Below are positions 6,221 through 13,413 of a stretch of DNA of 13,672 bases, piece by piece. The notes below the pieces were generated by a model, which was given only the letters and a program-made list of their open reading frames with translations, searched no databases and was not told where the DNA came from. This stretch comes from JAFAXD01 sp035472475 (lineage in GTDB: Bacteria; Pseudomonadota; Alphaproteobacteria; Rhizobiales; Xanthobacteraceae), in the NCBI GenBank assembly GCA_035472475.1, contig DATIPA010000071.1:1-13672 (forward strand), read 5' to 3'. Numbering within the stretch: position 1 is the stretch's first letter; each line of letters opens with the position of its first letter. The position numbers were made by a program, and so were the translations under genes.

Positions 6221-6694
6221 ATGCGGATTGAGTATTTTCAGCTCATCGATCGGATTGTCGCACTCGACGTCAGCGCCTGGACAATCCGCGTGGAGGCTGT
6301 TGTCCCCCGCGAGAGCACGATTTTCGAGGGACATTTTCCCGGCAACCCGCTGATGCCTGGTGTGTTGCTGATCGAATCGATGGCGCAGACGGCGGGCTGG
6401 CTCGTGATCGCGCTGACCAGGTTCGAGCGCATGCCGTTTCTGGCGGCCATCAAGGACGCCAAGCTACGCACGTTCGTGCTCCCCGGGACGAGCCTCGATA
6501 TCACAGCCAAGCTGCTGCACGACGGGTCGGGATACGCGATCACCAAGGCCGCGATCGCGGCTGACAGTAAGCCGATCTGTGACGCCGAGATCACGTTTCG
6601 GGTCATGCCCTTCCCGGAAAAGAGCATGCGCCGCGCCATGGAAGAAACGGCCGCGCGGATCGGGTTTCCAATGCAGGCGCTAGCCGATGGCTGA
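6221..6694 (+). CDS. fabZXL: 3-hydroxyacyl-ACP dehydratase, FabZ-type (FabZXL)
   Basis: A 157-residue single hotdog-fold dehydratase that removes water from 3-hydroxyacyl-ACP to give trans-2-enoyl-ACP. The FabZ catalytic motif is intact: H38 in FEGHFPGNP and E52 in LIESMAQ. The length fits the family (about 150). The ATG at 6221 is chosen because homology starts there and it lies 10 bp after the acpXL stop; the open frame extends to 5765 but would read out of frame through acpXL. The ribosome site is poor, suggesting coupling to acpXL translation. Its last 8 bases overlap the fabF2 start. In context its substrate is very likely AcpXL-bound. Confidence 0.93.
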   Translation: MRIEYFQLIDRIVALDVSAWTIRVEAVVPRESTIFEGHFPGNPLMPGVLLIESMAQTAGWLVIALTRFERMPFLAAIKDAKLRTFVLPGTSLDITAKLLHDGSGYAITKAAIAADSKPICDAEITFRVMPFPEKSMRRAMEETAARIGFPMQALADG

Positions 6695-7871
6695 TGCGCC
6701 GCGCGATGTCTTGATCACCGGCATTGGCATTATTTCATGTCTCGGTGAGGGGCCAGAGGCGCACTGGCGCGGACTGAACGAACCCTCGCCGACGGCCGAT
6801 ACCAAGACATTTGCGCCCAATGTTGTTCACGCGCTCGGCCGCGTCGACTTCGATAAGCAGATTCCGAAAAAGGGCGATCAGCGCCAGATGGAGGCTTGGC
6901 AGCGGATCGGAACTTACGCCGCGGGCCTCGCGCTCGACAGCGCGGGGGCAAAGGGCAACGCCGAGTTGTTGGGCCGAATGGACATGATCGTTGCGGCGGG
7001 CGGCGGCGAGCGCGACTGGGTGGCGGACGCGGCGATTCTCTCGGGCTTGCCCAAGGCCGACAATCCTGACCGCTTCCTCAACGAACGGCTGATGAGTGAT
7101 CTGCGGCCCACGTTGTTTCTTGCGCAGCTGTCGAACCTGCTGGCCGGCAACATCTCGATCGTCCACGGGGTGACGGGGTCATCACGCACGTTCATGGGCG
7201 AGGAACTCGCCGGCGTCGACGCGACACGGATCGCATCGGCGCGCATCAAGGCCGGCCCGAGCGATATCGCATTGGTCGGCGGCGCACAGAACGGCGAGCG
7301 CAAGGATCTTCTGATGCTCTATGAGTTCGGGGGTTATTGCCTCAAGGAAGAGTTTCACACGGTGTGGGATCGGCGAGCGGCTCCCGGATTTGCGCTCGCA
7401 TCGCTCGGTGCCTTTGTGGTGCTGGAAAGCCGCCAACACGCGCAGCGGCGGCAAGCGTCGCCGCTCGCCAAATTATCCGCCGTCACCGTCCGGTCGGGCA
7501 CGCGCCATCCGGGATCGATCGAAGCCAGCCTGGAGCGGATGTGGACGGAGTTGGGTATTCCCGACGCCGGGACCGCGGTCATTTCAGGCGCCCCGGGGAC
7601 CGAGCCAGCCGCCGCCGAAGAGCGCGCTTTCCTGGCGCGCCATCCGGACGTTGCGGTTCGCGCGACGGGAAGCCATTTCGGACACAGCGTTGAGTCGCAA
7701 TTCACAATGAATATCGCCGTTGCGGCGCTTGTCTTGAATTACGGTAAACTGTTTCCACCTTTTGATGCGACCGGGGTCGAGCGACCGATGACGGGAGGGC
7801 TTGGTCGCGCAGTCGTCACCGGCGTCAGCCATTGGCGCGGCGAAGGCCTCGCGCTGGTCGAACCAGTTTGA
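6687..7871 (+). CDS. fabF2XL: Beta-ketoacyl-ACP synthase-like protein lacking the active-site Cys (FabF2XL)
   Basis: A 394-residue thiolase-fold protein of the FabF family; it begins DVLITGIGIISCLG and ends with a typical GRAVVTGVSHWRGEG segment. The catalytic set is largely gone compared with its neighbour FabF1. The Cys position is Val162 (HGVTGSS instead of TACASG), the first His is Ala302 (SGAPGTEP instead of NAHGTGTP), and the Lys of the NKS motif is replaced by Gly328. Only the second His (H333 in FGHS) remains. It therefore cannot condense by the standard mechanism and resembles chain length factors (KS-beta) of type II polyketide systems. It overlaps fabZ by 8 bp, and fabF1 starts 19 bp later. 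A role as non-catalytic partner is inference. Confidence 0.9.
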   Translation: MADAPRDVLITGIGIISCLGEGPEAHWRGLNEPSPTADTKTFAPNVVHALGRVDFDKQIPKKGDQRQMEAWQRIGTYAAGLALDSAGAKGNAELLGRMDMIVAAGGGERDWVADAAILSGLPKADNPDRFLNERLMSDLRPTLFLAQLSNLLAGNISIVHGVTGSSRTFMGEELAGVDATRIASARIKAGPSDIALVGGAQNGERKDLLMLYEFGGYCLKEEFHTVWDRRAAPGFALASLGAFVVLESRQHAQRRQASPLAKLSAVTVRSGTRHPGSIEASLERMWTELGIPDAGTAVISGAPGTEPAAAEERAFLARHPDVAVRATGSHFGHSVESQFTMNIAVAALVLNYGKLFPPFDATGVERPMTGGLGRAVVTGVSHWRGEGLALVEPV

Positions 7872-7890
7872 GCGCTTTGGGAGAACCGAG

Positions 7891-9174
7891 ATGGCACAAT
7901 TGCGCGACAAGTCGGGCCGGCCCATCGTTGTGGTCACCGGCATGGGCGTGGTCACGTCGCTGGGCGCCGGCAAGGGCGACAATTGGGCCAAACTGACCGC
8001 TGGCAAGTCCGGCATTCGCGCGATCACGCGCTTTCCGACCGAAAACTTCAAGACACGCGTCGCCGGCACGGTGGACTTCGTTCACGTCGAATCGATGTCC
8101 GCGCCTGCGTTGGCGGAACGGCTGGCAGAGCTTGCGATCGAAGAAGCGCTGGCCGAATCGGCCATCGGCAGCCGCGGCAGTTTTCCGGGACCGCTGTTTC
8201 TTGCCGTGGCGCCGATCGAGATTGAATGGCCGCAGCGCCAGGAGCTCGCGCAGGCGTCGGGTACCAACGCCGACGTCAACTATGACGATCTGCTTCGGGC
8301 CGCCGCGAGCGGGCGTTTTCGTCATTTTCACGAGCGGTTTCTATTTGGGTCCGTGGGTTACGACCTGGCGGAGAAATTCGGCACCCGAGGCTCGCCGATT
8401 TCCCTGTCGACGGCCTGCGCGTCGGGCGCGAGCGCAATTCAGCTCGGATTGGAAGCCATCCGGCGCGGTGAGACCGACGCAGCGCTGTGCGTTGCGACCG
8501 ACGGTTCGATCAATTCGGAAAGCATAGTGCGCTTTTCGCTGCTGTCGGCGCTCTCGACCCAGAACGATCCTCCCGAGGGCGCGTCGAAGCCGTTCTCCAA
8601 GAACCGAGATGGCTTCGTCATGGCCGAGGGTGCTGGCGCCCTAGTGCTCGAAAGCTATGAAAGCGCGCGCGCGCGCGGCGCCGCGATCCTCGGCGTCGTG
8701 GAGGGCTGTGGTGAACTGGCCGATTCATTCCACCGCACGCGTTCGAGCCCTGACGGCAAGCCGATCATCGGCTGCCTGCGCAACGCAATCGCCGACGCTG
8801 GGCTTGAACCGCAGGATATCGACTACATCAACGCACACGGCACCGGCACCCCTGAAAACGACAAGATGGAATGTCTTGCAGTGACGGCCGTGTTGGGCGA
8901 TCACGCCAAGGCAGTAGCGATTTCCTCCAACAAATCGATGATCGGCCACACGCTGTCGGCAGCGGGCGCAGTCGAGGCGATCTTCACGCTGCTGACGCTG
9001 GACCGGCAGCGCATTCCGCCCACCATCAATTACGCGGTTCCCGATCCGACCATACCGCTTGACGTGGTTCCGAACGTGGCGCGCGACGCCAAGGTTCGGC
9101 ATGCGGTGTCCAACTCGTTCGGATTTGGCGGCCAGAACGTATCGCTCGTCATCGGACGGGAGCCCGCCGCGTGA
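7891..9174 (+). CDS. fabF1XL: Beta-ketoacyl-ACP synthase II-type, catalytic (FabF1XL)
   Basis: A 427-residue condensing enzyme that extends an acyl chain by two carbons using malonyl-ACP. The full catalytic set is present: C176 in STACASGAS, H316 in NAHGTGTPEND, K348 in SNKS and H353 in IGHT. The length is close to FabF (about 413-420). The ATG at 7891 is chosen because GGGAG (7879-7883) lies seven bases upstream and the family N-terminus (RPIVVVTGMGVV) begins directly after; an in-frame GTG at 7801 would overlap fabF2 and add 30 unconserved residues. The fabG-like gene overlaps its stop by 4 nt. It is probably the working subunit of the FabF1/FabF2 pair elongating chains on AcpXL. Confidence 0.93.
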   Translation: MAQLRDKSGRPIVVVTGMGVVTSLGAGKGDNWAKLTAGKSGIRAITRFPTENFKTRVAGTVDFVHVESMSAPALAERLAELAIEEALAESAIGSRGSFPGPLFLAVAPIEIEWPQRQELAQASGTNADVNYDDLLRAAASGRFRHFHERFLFGSVGYDLAEKFGTRGSPISLSTACASGASAIQLGLEAIRRGETDAALCVATDGSINSESIVRFSLLSALSTQNDPPEGASKPFSKNRDGFVMAEGAGALVLESYESARARGAAILGVVEGCGELADSFHRTRSSPDGKPIIGCLRNAIADAGLEPQDIDYINAHGTGTPENDKMECLAVTAVLGDHAKAVAISSNKSMIGHTLSAAGAVEAIFTLLTLDRQRIPPTINYAVPDPTIPLDVVPNVARDAKVRHAVSNSFGFGGQNVSLVIGREPAA

Positions 9175-9932
9175 CGGCGGAAGCAAAACGTCGCGCTCTG
9201 GTCACCGGCGGCGGTCGTGGATTGGGGGCGGCCATCGTCCGCGCCCTGGCGGCCGCCGGCCACGACGTAACCTTCACGTATCGCGCATCGAGTGCCGAGG
9301 CCGAGACACTGCTGAAGGCGTTGCAAGCGGAACGTCCGTCGCAAGCCTTTGCCGCGCTGGCGCTCGACCTTGCCGACAAGGCTGCGGTCGACGCCTTCGT
9401 CAAGGACGTCGAGCGTCAGGCCTTCTCGGCATTGGTGCACAATGCGGGGCAATCCTACGACAGTCTTGCCATGATGATGGATCAAGCCAAGGCCGAGGCC
9501 GCCATGCAGGTCAACTTCTGGTCGTTCACGCGCATCGGCGGCGCACTGGCGCGCCAGATGATGCGCGCGCGCGAAGGCCGCCTTGTGGTGATCGGCTCGA
9601 TTACCGCGCTGCAGGCTAACCAGGGCAATGCGGCCTACGCCGCGTCCAAGGCCGCCCTGCTCGGCTACGTGCGCACCTTGGCGATCGAGATCGCCCGCAC
9701 CGGCGTCACCGTGAATTATGTTGCGCCCGGCTTCATCGACACCGAGATGATGGCGCCCTACGCCAAGTATCGCGAACAGATGGAAGCCCAGATTCCGGCG
9801 CGCCGGTTCGCCAAGCCGGAGGAAATCGCCGATCTGGTAGCGTTCCTGCTGACCCCGCAGGCGTCTTATCTGACCGGCGCGGTCCTGCCCATTGACGGCG
9901 GGCTTTCCGCGGCGATAGGCATTCAGCGCTGA
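9171..9932 (+). CDS. Short-chain dehydrogenase, 3-oxoacyl-ACP reductase (FabG-like)
   Basis: A 253-residue classical SDR that probably reduces 3-oxoacyl-ACP to 3-hydroxyacyl-ACP. It has the cofactor motif TGGGRGLG (12-19), NAG (91-93) and an intact active site: N115, S143, Y156 and K160 (AAYAASKAAL). The sequence ends in the usual YLTGAVLPIDGG. The GTG start shares 4 bases (GTGA) with the fabF1 stop, the hallmark of translational coupling. Its place between the condensing enzymes and adh2 argues for a reductase dedicated to the VLCFA cycle. The six-gene Rhizobium acpXL cluster as I recall it lacks a gene at this place. FabG proper cannot be told from other SDRs by sequence alone. Confidence 0.88.
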   Translation: MTAEAKRRALVTGGGRGLGAAIVRALAAAGHDVTFTYRASSAEAETLLKALQAERPSQAFAALALDLADKAAVDAFVKDVERQAFSALVHNAGQSYDSLAMMMDQAKAEAAMQVNFWSFTRIGGALARQMMRAREGRLVVIGSITALQANQGNAAYAASKAALLGYVRTLAIEIARTGVTVNYVAPGFIDTEMMAPYAKYREQMEAQIPARRFAKPEEIADLVAFLLTPQASYLTGAVLPIDGGLSAAIGIQR

Positions 9933-9934
9933 AT
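9921..9934. repeat. 14-bp perfect palindrome at the fabG-like stop codon
   Basis: ATTCAGCGCTGAAT is a perfect palindrome that includes the TGA stop (9930-9932). It opens the only sizeable gap (35 bp) inside the operon. It could mark a protein-binding or RNA-processing site, or be a chance result of the codons used. Confidence 0.4.
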
Positions 9935-9967
9935 TTCCGATCGGGCAGCAATCAAAACGATCCGCGC

Positions 9968-10999
9968 ATGCGAGCGCTCACCCTTATCGCCGACCGCAAG
10001 CTCGAGCTTGCAGACCTGCCCGAGCCGCCCCCGCCGGCGGCCGGCGAGGTGCAGATCCGCGTGCGCGCCGTTGGATTGAACCATCTCGATCTGTGGGGCT
10101 ATCGCGGAATGGCGTTCGCCAAGCGCCAGAAATTTCCGCTGATCGTGGGAGCGGAGGCCGCCGGCGAGGTTGTGGCGATCGGCCCGGGCGTGAACGACTT
10201 CGCGGCCGGCGACCGCGTCGTGATGTACGGGGCGATCACCTGCGGCGAGTGCAAAGCCTGCCGCGAGGGCCGTGACAATCTCTGCGAAGAGGTGCCGAAA
10301 CGAGGCATCATGGGCTTTCATATTGACGGGTTCGCGCGCGAACTCATCAACATGCCGGCCCGGTTGGCGATCAAAGTCCCCGACGGAGTGAGCCTGCGGG
10401 ATGCCGCCTGTGCGCCGATCGCGTTCGCCACCGTCGAGCACATGTTGTTTGACAATGCCAAGCTGCAGCCCGGCGAGATCATCCTGGTGCACGCCGGCGG
10501 CTCGGGCATCGGCACTGCCGCGATCAAGATGGCAAAAGCGATCGGTTGTACGGTCATCACCACGGTCGGCGACGATGCCAAGGCGGAAAAGGCAAAGGCA
10601 CTCGGCGCCGATCACGTGATCAATTATCGCGCCGACCGTTTCGAGCACGAAGTGCGCAAGCTGACCGCCAAGAAGGGGGTCGATGTCGTGTTCGAGCACG
10701 TCGGCGCCGACACGTTTCCGGGCTCGCTGCTGACCCTCAAGCGTGGCGGACGCCTGGTCACGTGCGGTGCGACGTCGGGCCCGAGCGTGACATTCAACCT
10801 GATGCAGCTGTTCCAGCAGCAGTACAAGATTTTCGGCTCATTCGGAGCATCGCTGCGCAACATCGGCGCAAGCCTCGCCAAGATGGCGGACGGGCTTACG
10901 CCGGTGATCGACAGCGAGTTTGCGCTCGGCGATATCGAGCAAGGGCTCAAGCGGCTCGAAGGCCGACAGGTGTTCGGCAAGATCATCATCAATTTCTAG
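9968..10999 (+). CDS. adh2XL: MDR-family oxidoreductase without catalytic zinc (Adh2XL); candidate enoyl reductase
   Basis: A 343-residue medium-chain dehydrogenase/reductase. It matches rhizobial Adh2XL closely (GMAFAKR, VEHMLFDNAKL, LMQLFQQQ). The nucleotide fold is clear (VHAGGSGIG, residues 174-182). The structural zinc loop is intact: C92, C95, C98, C106. The catalytic zinc ligands of alcohol dehydrogenases are missing: N38 replaces the first Cys, A62 replaces the His (GAEAAG), and I151 replaces the last Cys. Such zinc-free MDRs are quinone or enoyl-thioester reductases rather than alcohol dehydrogenases, so the traditional name may mislead. In this operon it is the only candidate for the enoyl reduction step; that role is inference. 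The ATG at 9968 is where homology begins, and lpxXL follows after 15 bp. Confidence 0.9.
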   Translation: MRALTLIADRKLELADLPEPPPPAAGEVQIRVRAVGLNHLDLWGYRGMAFAKRQKFPLIVGAEAAGEVVAIGPGVNDFAAGDRVVMYGAITCGECKACREGRDNLCEEVPKRGIMGFHIDGFARELINMPARLAIKVPDGVSLRDAACAPIAFATVEHMLFDNAKLQPGEIILVHAGGSGIGTAAIKMAKAIGCTVITTVGDDAKAEKAKALGADHVINYRADRFEHEVRKLTAKKGVDVVFEHVGADTFPGSLLTLKRGGRLVTCGATSGPSVTFNLMQLFQQQYKIFGSFGASLRNIGASLAKMADGLTPVIDSEFALGDIEQGLKRLEGRQVFGKIIINF

Positions 11000-11001
11000 A
11001 G

Positions 11002-11013
11002 GCCGCCGGCGGC
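11002..11013. repeat. 12-bp GC palindrome before the lpxXL start
   Basis: GCCGCCGGCGGC ends one base before the lpxXL ATG. The only ribosome-site-like GAGG (10999-11002) lies at its upstream edge, 12 nt from the ATG. A hairpin here could limit lpxXL initiation unless ribosomes arrive from adh2. It shares the core CCGCCGGCGG with the palindrome at 4380-4391, which may be chance at this GC content. Confidence 0.3.
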
Positions 11014-11014
11014 A

Positions 11015-11938
11015 ATGAGCGGAGTTCGACGCATTCGCCGGCGGCTGGTGAGCGCTGCTCAGCCGGTTCTCGACAAGACCGCGGGCATGCTGGTCGGCTC
11101 GCTACTGCGAACCGTGCGACGCCTCGACCGCATCAAGGTCAGCAACCTCGCGGCGCAATTGATGCAGACCGTCGGGCCCCTGTTGAAAGAGCACCGCATT
11201 GGGCGGGCCAATCTGCGGGCGGCGTACCCGGAGAAATCCGATGCCGAGATTGAAACGATTTTACGCGGTGTCTGGAACAATCTCGGGCGCGTGGCGGTCG
11301 AGTTTGCGCACATCGATCGCCTGGCCGAGGGCGATCCCTGGCATCGCGAATTCATCGATTACGACGCCGGCAGTATCGAGCGCTTTCTCGGGCTGCGCGA
11401 GGATGGGAAACCGGCGCTGGTGTTTGCTGCCCACCTCGCCAACTGGGAATTGCCGGCGTTGATTTCCGCAGCTGACGGCCTCGATACCGCGGTGCTCTAT
11501 CGCCGGCCGAACCTCGGTTCGGTCGCAGACGCCGTGTTTTCGCTCCGCGTCGGACAGATGGGTGAGCTCGTGCCCACGTCGATGTTCGCGCCGCTTCAGC
11601 TCGCGCGCGCGCTCGAGGCCAACCGCCACGTCGCCATGCTGGTCGACCAGCACTACGTGAAGGGCGTGGAGGTCACGTTTTTCGGCCGCCACTGCATGGC
11701 CAACCCCCTGATGGCGGTGCTGGCGCGCGAAACGGAGGCCGCGATCCACGGGACACGGGTGATACGCATCGACAACGGGCGCTTCCGCGCCGAGGTCACA
11801 CCCCCGATTCCTCCGGCACGCGATCCCGAAGGCAAAATCGACGTGCCGGGGACCATGCAGGCCATCACCTCCGTGGTTGAAGGCTGGATCCGCGAATATC
11901 CCGATCAGTGGCTGTGGCTGCACCGGCGCTGGCGTTGA
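11015..11938 (+). CDS. lpxXL: Lipid A VLCFA acyltransferase LpxXL (LpxL/HtrB family)
   Basis: A 307-residue inner-membrane-associated acyltransferase that moves the long acyl chain from AcpXL to the lipid A precursor. The HX4E catalytic motif of the family is H140-LANW-E145, in VFAAHLANWEL. Further typical blocks are LVDQHYVKGVEVTFFGR with a following N-P, and the C-terminal WLWLHRRWR. It is a little shorter in the N-terminal region than E. coli LpxL, as expected of LpxXL, and has an Arg-rich N-terminus instead of a clear membrane helix. It is the last gene of the operon, 15 bp after adh2, and converges on the PotF-like gene with 15 bp between stops. The operon context makes the LpxXL assignment firm. 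Confidence 0.92.
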   Translation: MSGVRRIRRRLVSAAQPVLDKTAGMLVGSLLRTVRRLDRIKVSNLAAQLMQTVGPLLKEHRIGRANLRAAYPEKSDAEIETILRGVWNNLGRVAVEFAHIDRLAEGDPWHREFIDYDAGSIERFLGLREDGKPALVFAAHLANWELPALISAADGLDTAVLYRRPNLGSVADAVFSLRVGQMGELVPTSMFAPLQLARALEANRHVAMLVDQHYVKGVEVTFFGRHCMANPLMAVLARETEAAIHGTRVIRIDNGRFRAEVTPPIPPARDPEGKIDVPGTMQAITSVVEGWIREYPDQWLWLHRRWR

Positions 11939-11952
11939 CACTCCGCAACGCC
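11931..11952. terminator. Hairpin at the convergent lpxXL / potF-like junction
   Basis: GGCGTTG (11931-11937) and CAACGCC (11946-11952) form a perfect 7-bp stem with an 8-nt loop. The lpxXL stop codon (11936-11938) is at its 5' arm, and the opposing gene ends at 11954. No T-run follows on either strand. It is the only visible structure in the 15-bp gap. Confidence 0.4.
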
Positions 11953-11953
11953 C

Positions 11954-13069
11954 TCACCGACCGGTCTTGATCCTCGTCCACAGCCGGTTCATCAGACGTT
12001 GTGTCGCCTGGTCATGCGCCGAGATCGTGTAGAGGTGCTCCATGACGGATGGGTCCGGATAGATCGTCTTGTCGTCGAGTACGGCCGGCTCGAGCGGCTC
12101 GTCTTTCCGATTGTCGCCGTTGGCGTAGGACAAATAGTTGCTGTTCTTGGCAGCAACGTCGGGCGCAAGCAGATAGTTGATCAACTCGAGCGCTTCCGCC
12201 ACGTTCTTGGCGTCCTTCGGGATTGCCAGATTGTCGAACCACATTTGCGCGCCTTCGCGCGGAATAGCGTAGGCGATGACGACGCCATTCTTGGCCTCGG
12301 CGGCCCGCTTTTGCGCCTGCTTGATGTCGCCCGACCAGCCGACGACGAAGCAGATTTCCCCGGTCGCAAGCGCGTTGAGATATTCGGAGGAATGGAATTT
12401 GCGGACCGACGGCCGGACTTTCATGATCAGGTCCGCCGCCTTCTCGTAGTCAGCAGGATCGGTCGTGTTGGGGTTGAGACCGAGATAGCGCAGCGCCGTC
12501 GGCAGAATGTCGTCCGAGGAGTCGAGCATGTAGACGCCGCAGTCCTTGAACTTGGCGAGGTTGTCCGGCTTGAACACCATATCCCAGGAATCGATCTTAC
12601 CGTCCGGCCCGAGCCGCTCGCGCGCCTTGGCGACGTTGTAGCCGATGCCGGTCGTGCCCCACATGTAGTTGACGGCGTACTGGTTGTCCGGGTCGTAGGT
12701 GGCGAGCCTGTTCGCGATCTCCGGCCAGAGATGCTTGAGGTTGGGAAGCTTGGCTTTGTCGAGTTTGAGAAAGACGCCGGCCTTGATCTGCCGCTCGAGG
12801 AAATAGCCGGTCGGTACCACCAGATCGTAGCCGGATTTTCCCGCCAATAATTTGGTTTCGAGCGTGTCGTTGGAGTCGAACGTCTCGTAGCGAACCTTGA
12901 TGCCGGTGCTTTTGCTGAAATCTTCAAGCACGGTTGGCGCGATGTAGTCCGACCAGTTGTAGAAATTCACGACGCGTGGTTGCGCCGCTGCGAGGACCGG
13001 CCATACCAATGTGATCGCTATAATCGCAAAGAGGGGCGCGTTAGGGCGTGGCACGTGCCCGGCGTTCAT
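11954..13069 (-). CDS. Polyamine (putrescine/spermidine) ABC transporter substrate-binding protein, PotF-like
   Basis: A 371-residue periplasmic binding protein. A signal peptide (about 1-29) ends in VLAAAQP. The mature part begins RVVNFYNWSDYIAP, the PotF/PotD signature. Ligand-contact residues known from E. coli PotF are present at nearly the same numbers: W39 (NWSD), W245 and D248 (GWSGD), and D279 (WFDN). The length matches PotF (370). The ATG at 13069 is chosen because it precedes the signal peptide and its ATGA overlaps the upstream lipoprotein stop; an in-frame start at 13360 adds 97 non-homologous residues. No permease or ATPase gene adjoins: downstream is convergent lpxXL, upstream the small lipoprotein. 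It either serves a transporter encoded elsewhere or senses polyamines. Confidence 0.9.
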   Translation of the reverse strand: MNAGHVPRPNAPLFAIIAITLVWPVLAAAQPRVVNFYNWSDYIAPTVLEDFSKSTGIKVRYETFDSNDTLETKLLAGKSGYDLVVPTGYFLERQIKAGVFLKLDKAKLPNLKHLWPEIANRLATYDPDNQYAVNYMWGTTGIGYNVAKARERLGPDGKIDSWDMVFKPDNLAKFKDCGVYMLDSSDDILPTALRYLGLNPNTTDPADYEKAADLIMKVRPSVRKFHSSEYLNALATGEICFVVGWSGDIKQAQKRAAEAKNGVVIAYAIPREGAQMWFDNLAIPKDAKNVAEALELINYLLAPDVAAKNSNYLSYANGDNRKDEPLEPAVLDDKTIYPDPSVMEHLYTISAHDQATQRLMNRLWTRIKTGR

Positions 13070-13344
13070 CGCCCCCGCCCCGGCGCGCCGGGTGGCGGAG
13101 GCACGCCTTGAATGGGCTGCGAGCTTGGCGGGGTCCCGCCAGTGTAATACGGGCTTGGGTTGCACGAGCCGCCAACTCCGGCGCGGGTGACCTCGCACTG
13201 CTCCAACGACGCGTAGCGACAGTCGCGTTCGCCGTTGTCGGTCATCAGGCAATACGGATATTTGGCGACTGATGGACTCGAACAGCCGGCCGACAACCCC
13301 GACATTGCCAAAGCCCCGACAATCGCCAGCCCCCATCGCAGCAT
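13066..13344 (-). CDS. Small probable lipoprotein, DUF3551-like
   Basis: A 92-residue exported protein. The N-terminus MLRWGLAIVGALAMSG is a signal sequence followed by LSAGCSS, a reasonable though not ideal lipobox (Cys21). The mature part, KYPYCLMTDNGERDC then SLEQCEVTRAGVGGSC, has the four-cysteine spacing and GVGG-C-PSPYY ending of DUF3551 proteins common in Bradyrhizobium. The tail is Pro/Gly-rich and likely disordered. The ATG at 13344 is chosen because GGGAG (13351-13355) lies six bases upstream; the longer frame to 13377 adds 11 residues ahead of the signal. Its TGA overlaps the PotF-like ATG (ATGA), so the two are cotranslated. The function is unknown. Confidence 0.72.
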   Translation of the reverse strand: MLRWGLAIVGALAMSGLSAGCSSPSVAKYPYCLMTDNGERDCRYASLEQCEVTRAGVGGSCNPSPYYTGGTPPSSQPIQGVPPPPGAPGRGR

Positions 13345-13403
13345 GCTGTTCTCCCGCCAATAGCCCGGCCCTGTCATATCACCGTTCGGTCGGGAAACCA
13401 GCC

Positions 13404-13413
13404 GCTAATTAGC
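13404..13413. promoter_or_regulatory. AT-rich palindrome in a divergent promoter region
   Basis: GCTAATTAGC is a perfect 10-bp palindrome 60 bp upstream of the lipoprotein start, inside the 201-bp gap (13345-13545) before the divergent thioesterase gene. Its AT-rich core stands out from the surroundings. It could be an operator, but the evidence is only the symmetry and position. Confidence 0.25.

Noticed and set aside
9923..10699. 258-codon open frame on the - strand opposite adh2
   Set aside because: It is the mirror of a strongly conserved gene. Its product is rich in Arg, His, Ala and Asp with no recognisable domain, as expected of antisense frames in high-GC DNA. The same holds for the frames at 11261-11941 (-), 11999-12850 (+), 312-845 (-) and 8725-9186 (-).
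13070..13360. N-terminal extension of the PotF-like protein
   Set aside because: It overlaps the lipoprotein gene in another frame and would bury the signal peptide about 100 residues inside the protein.
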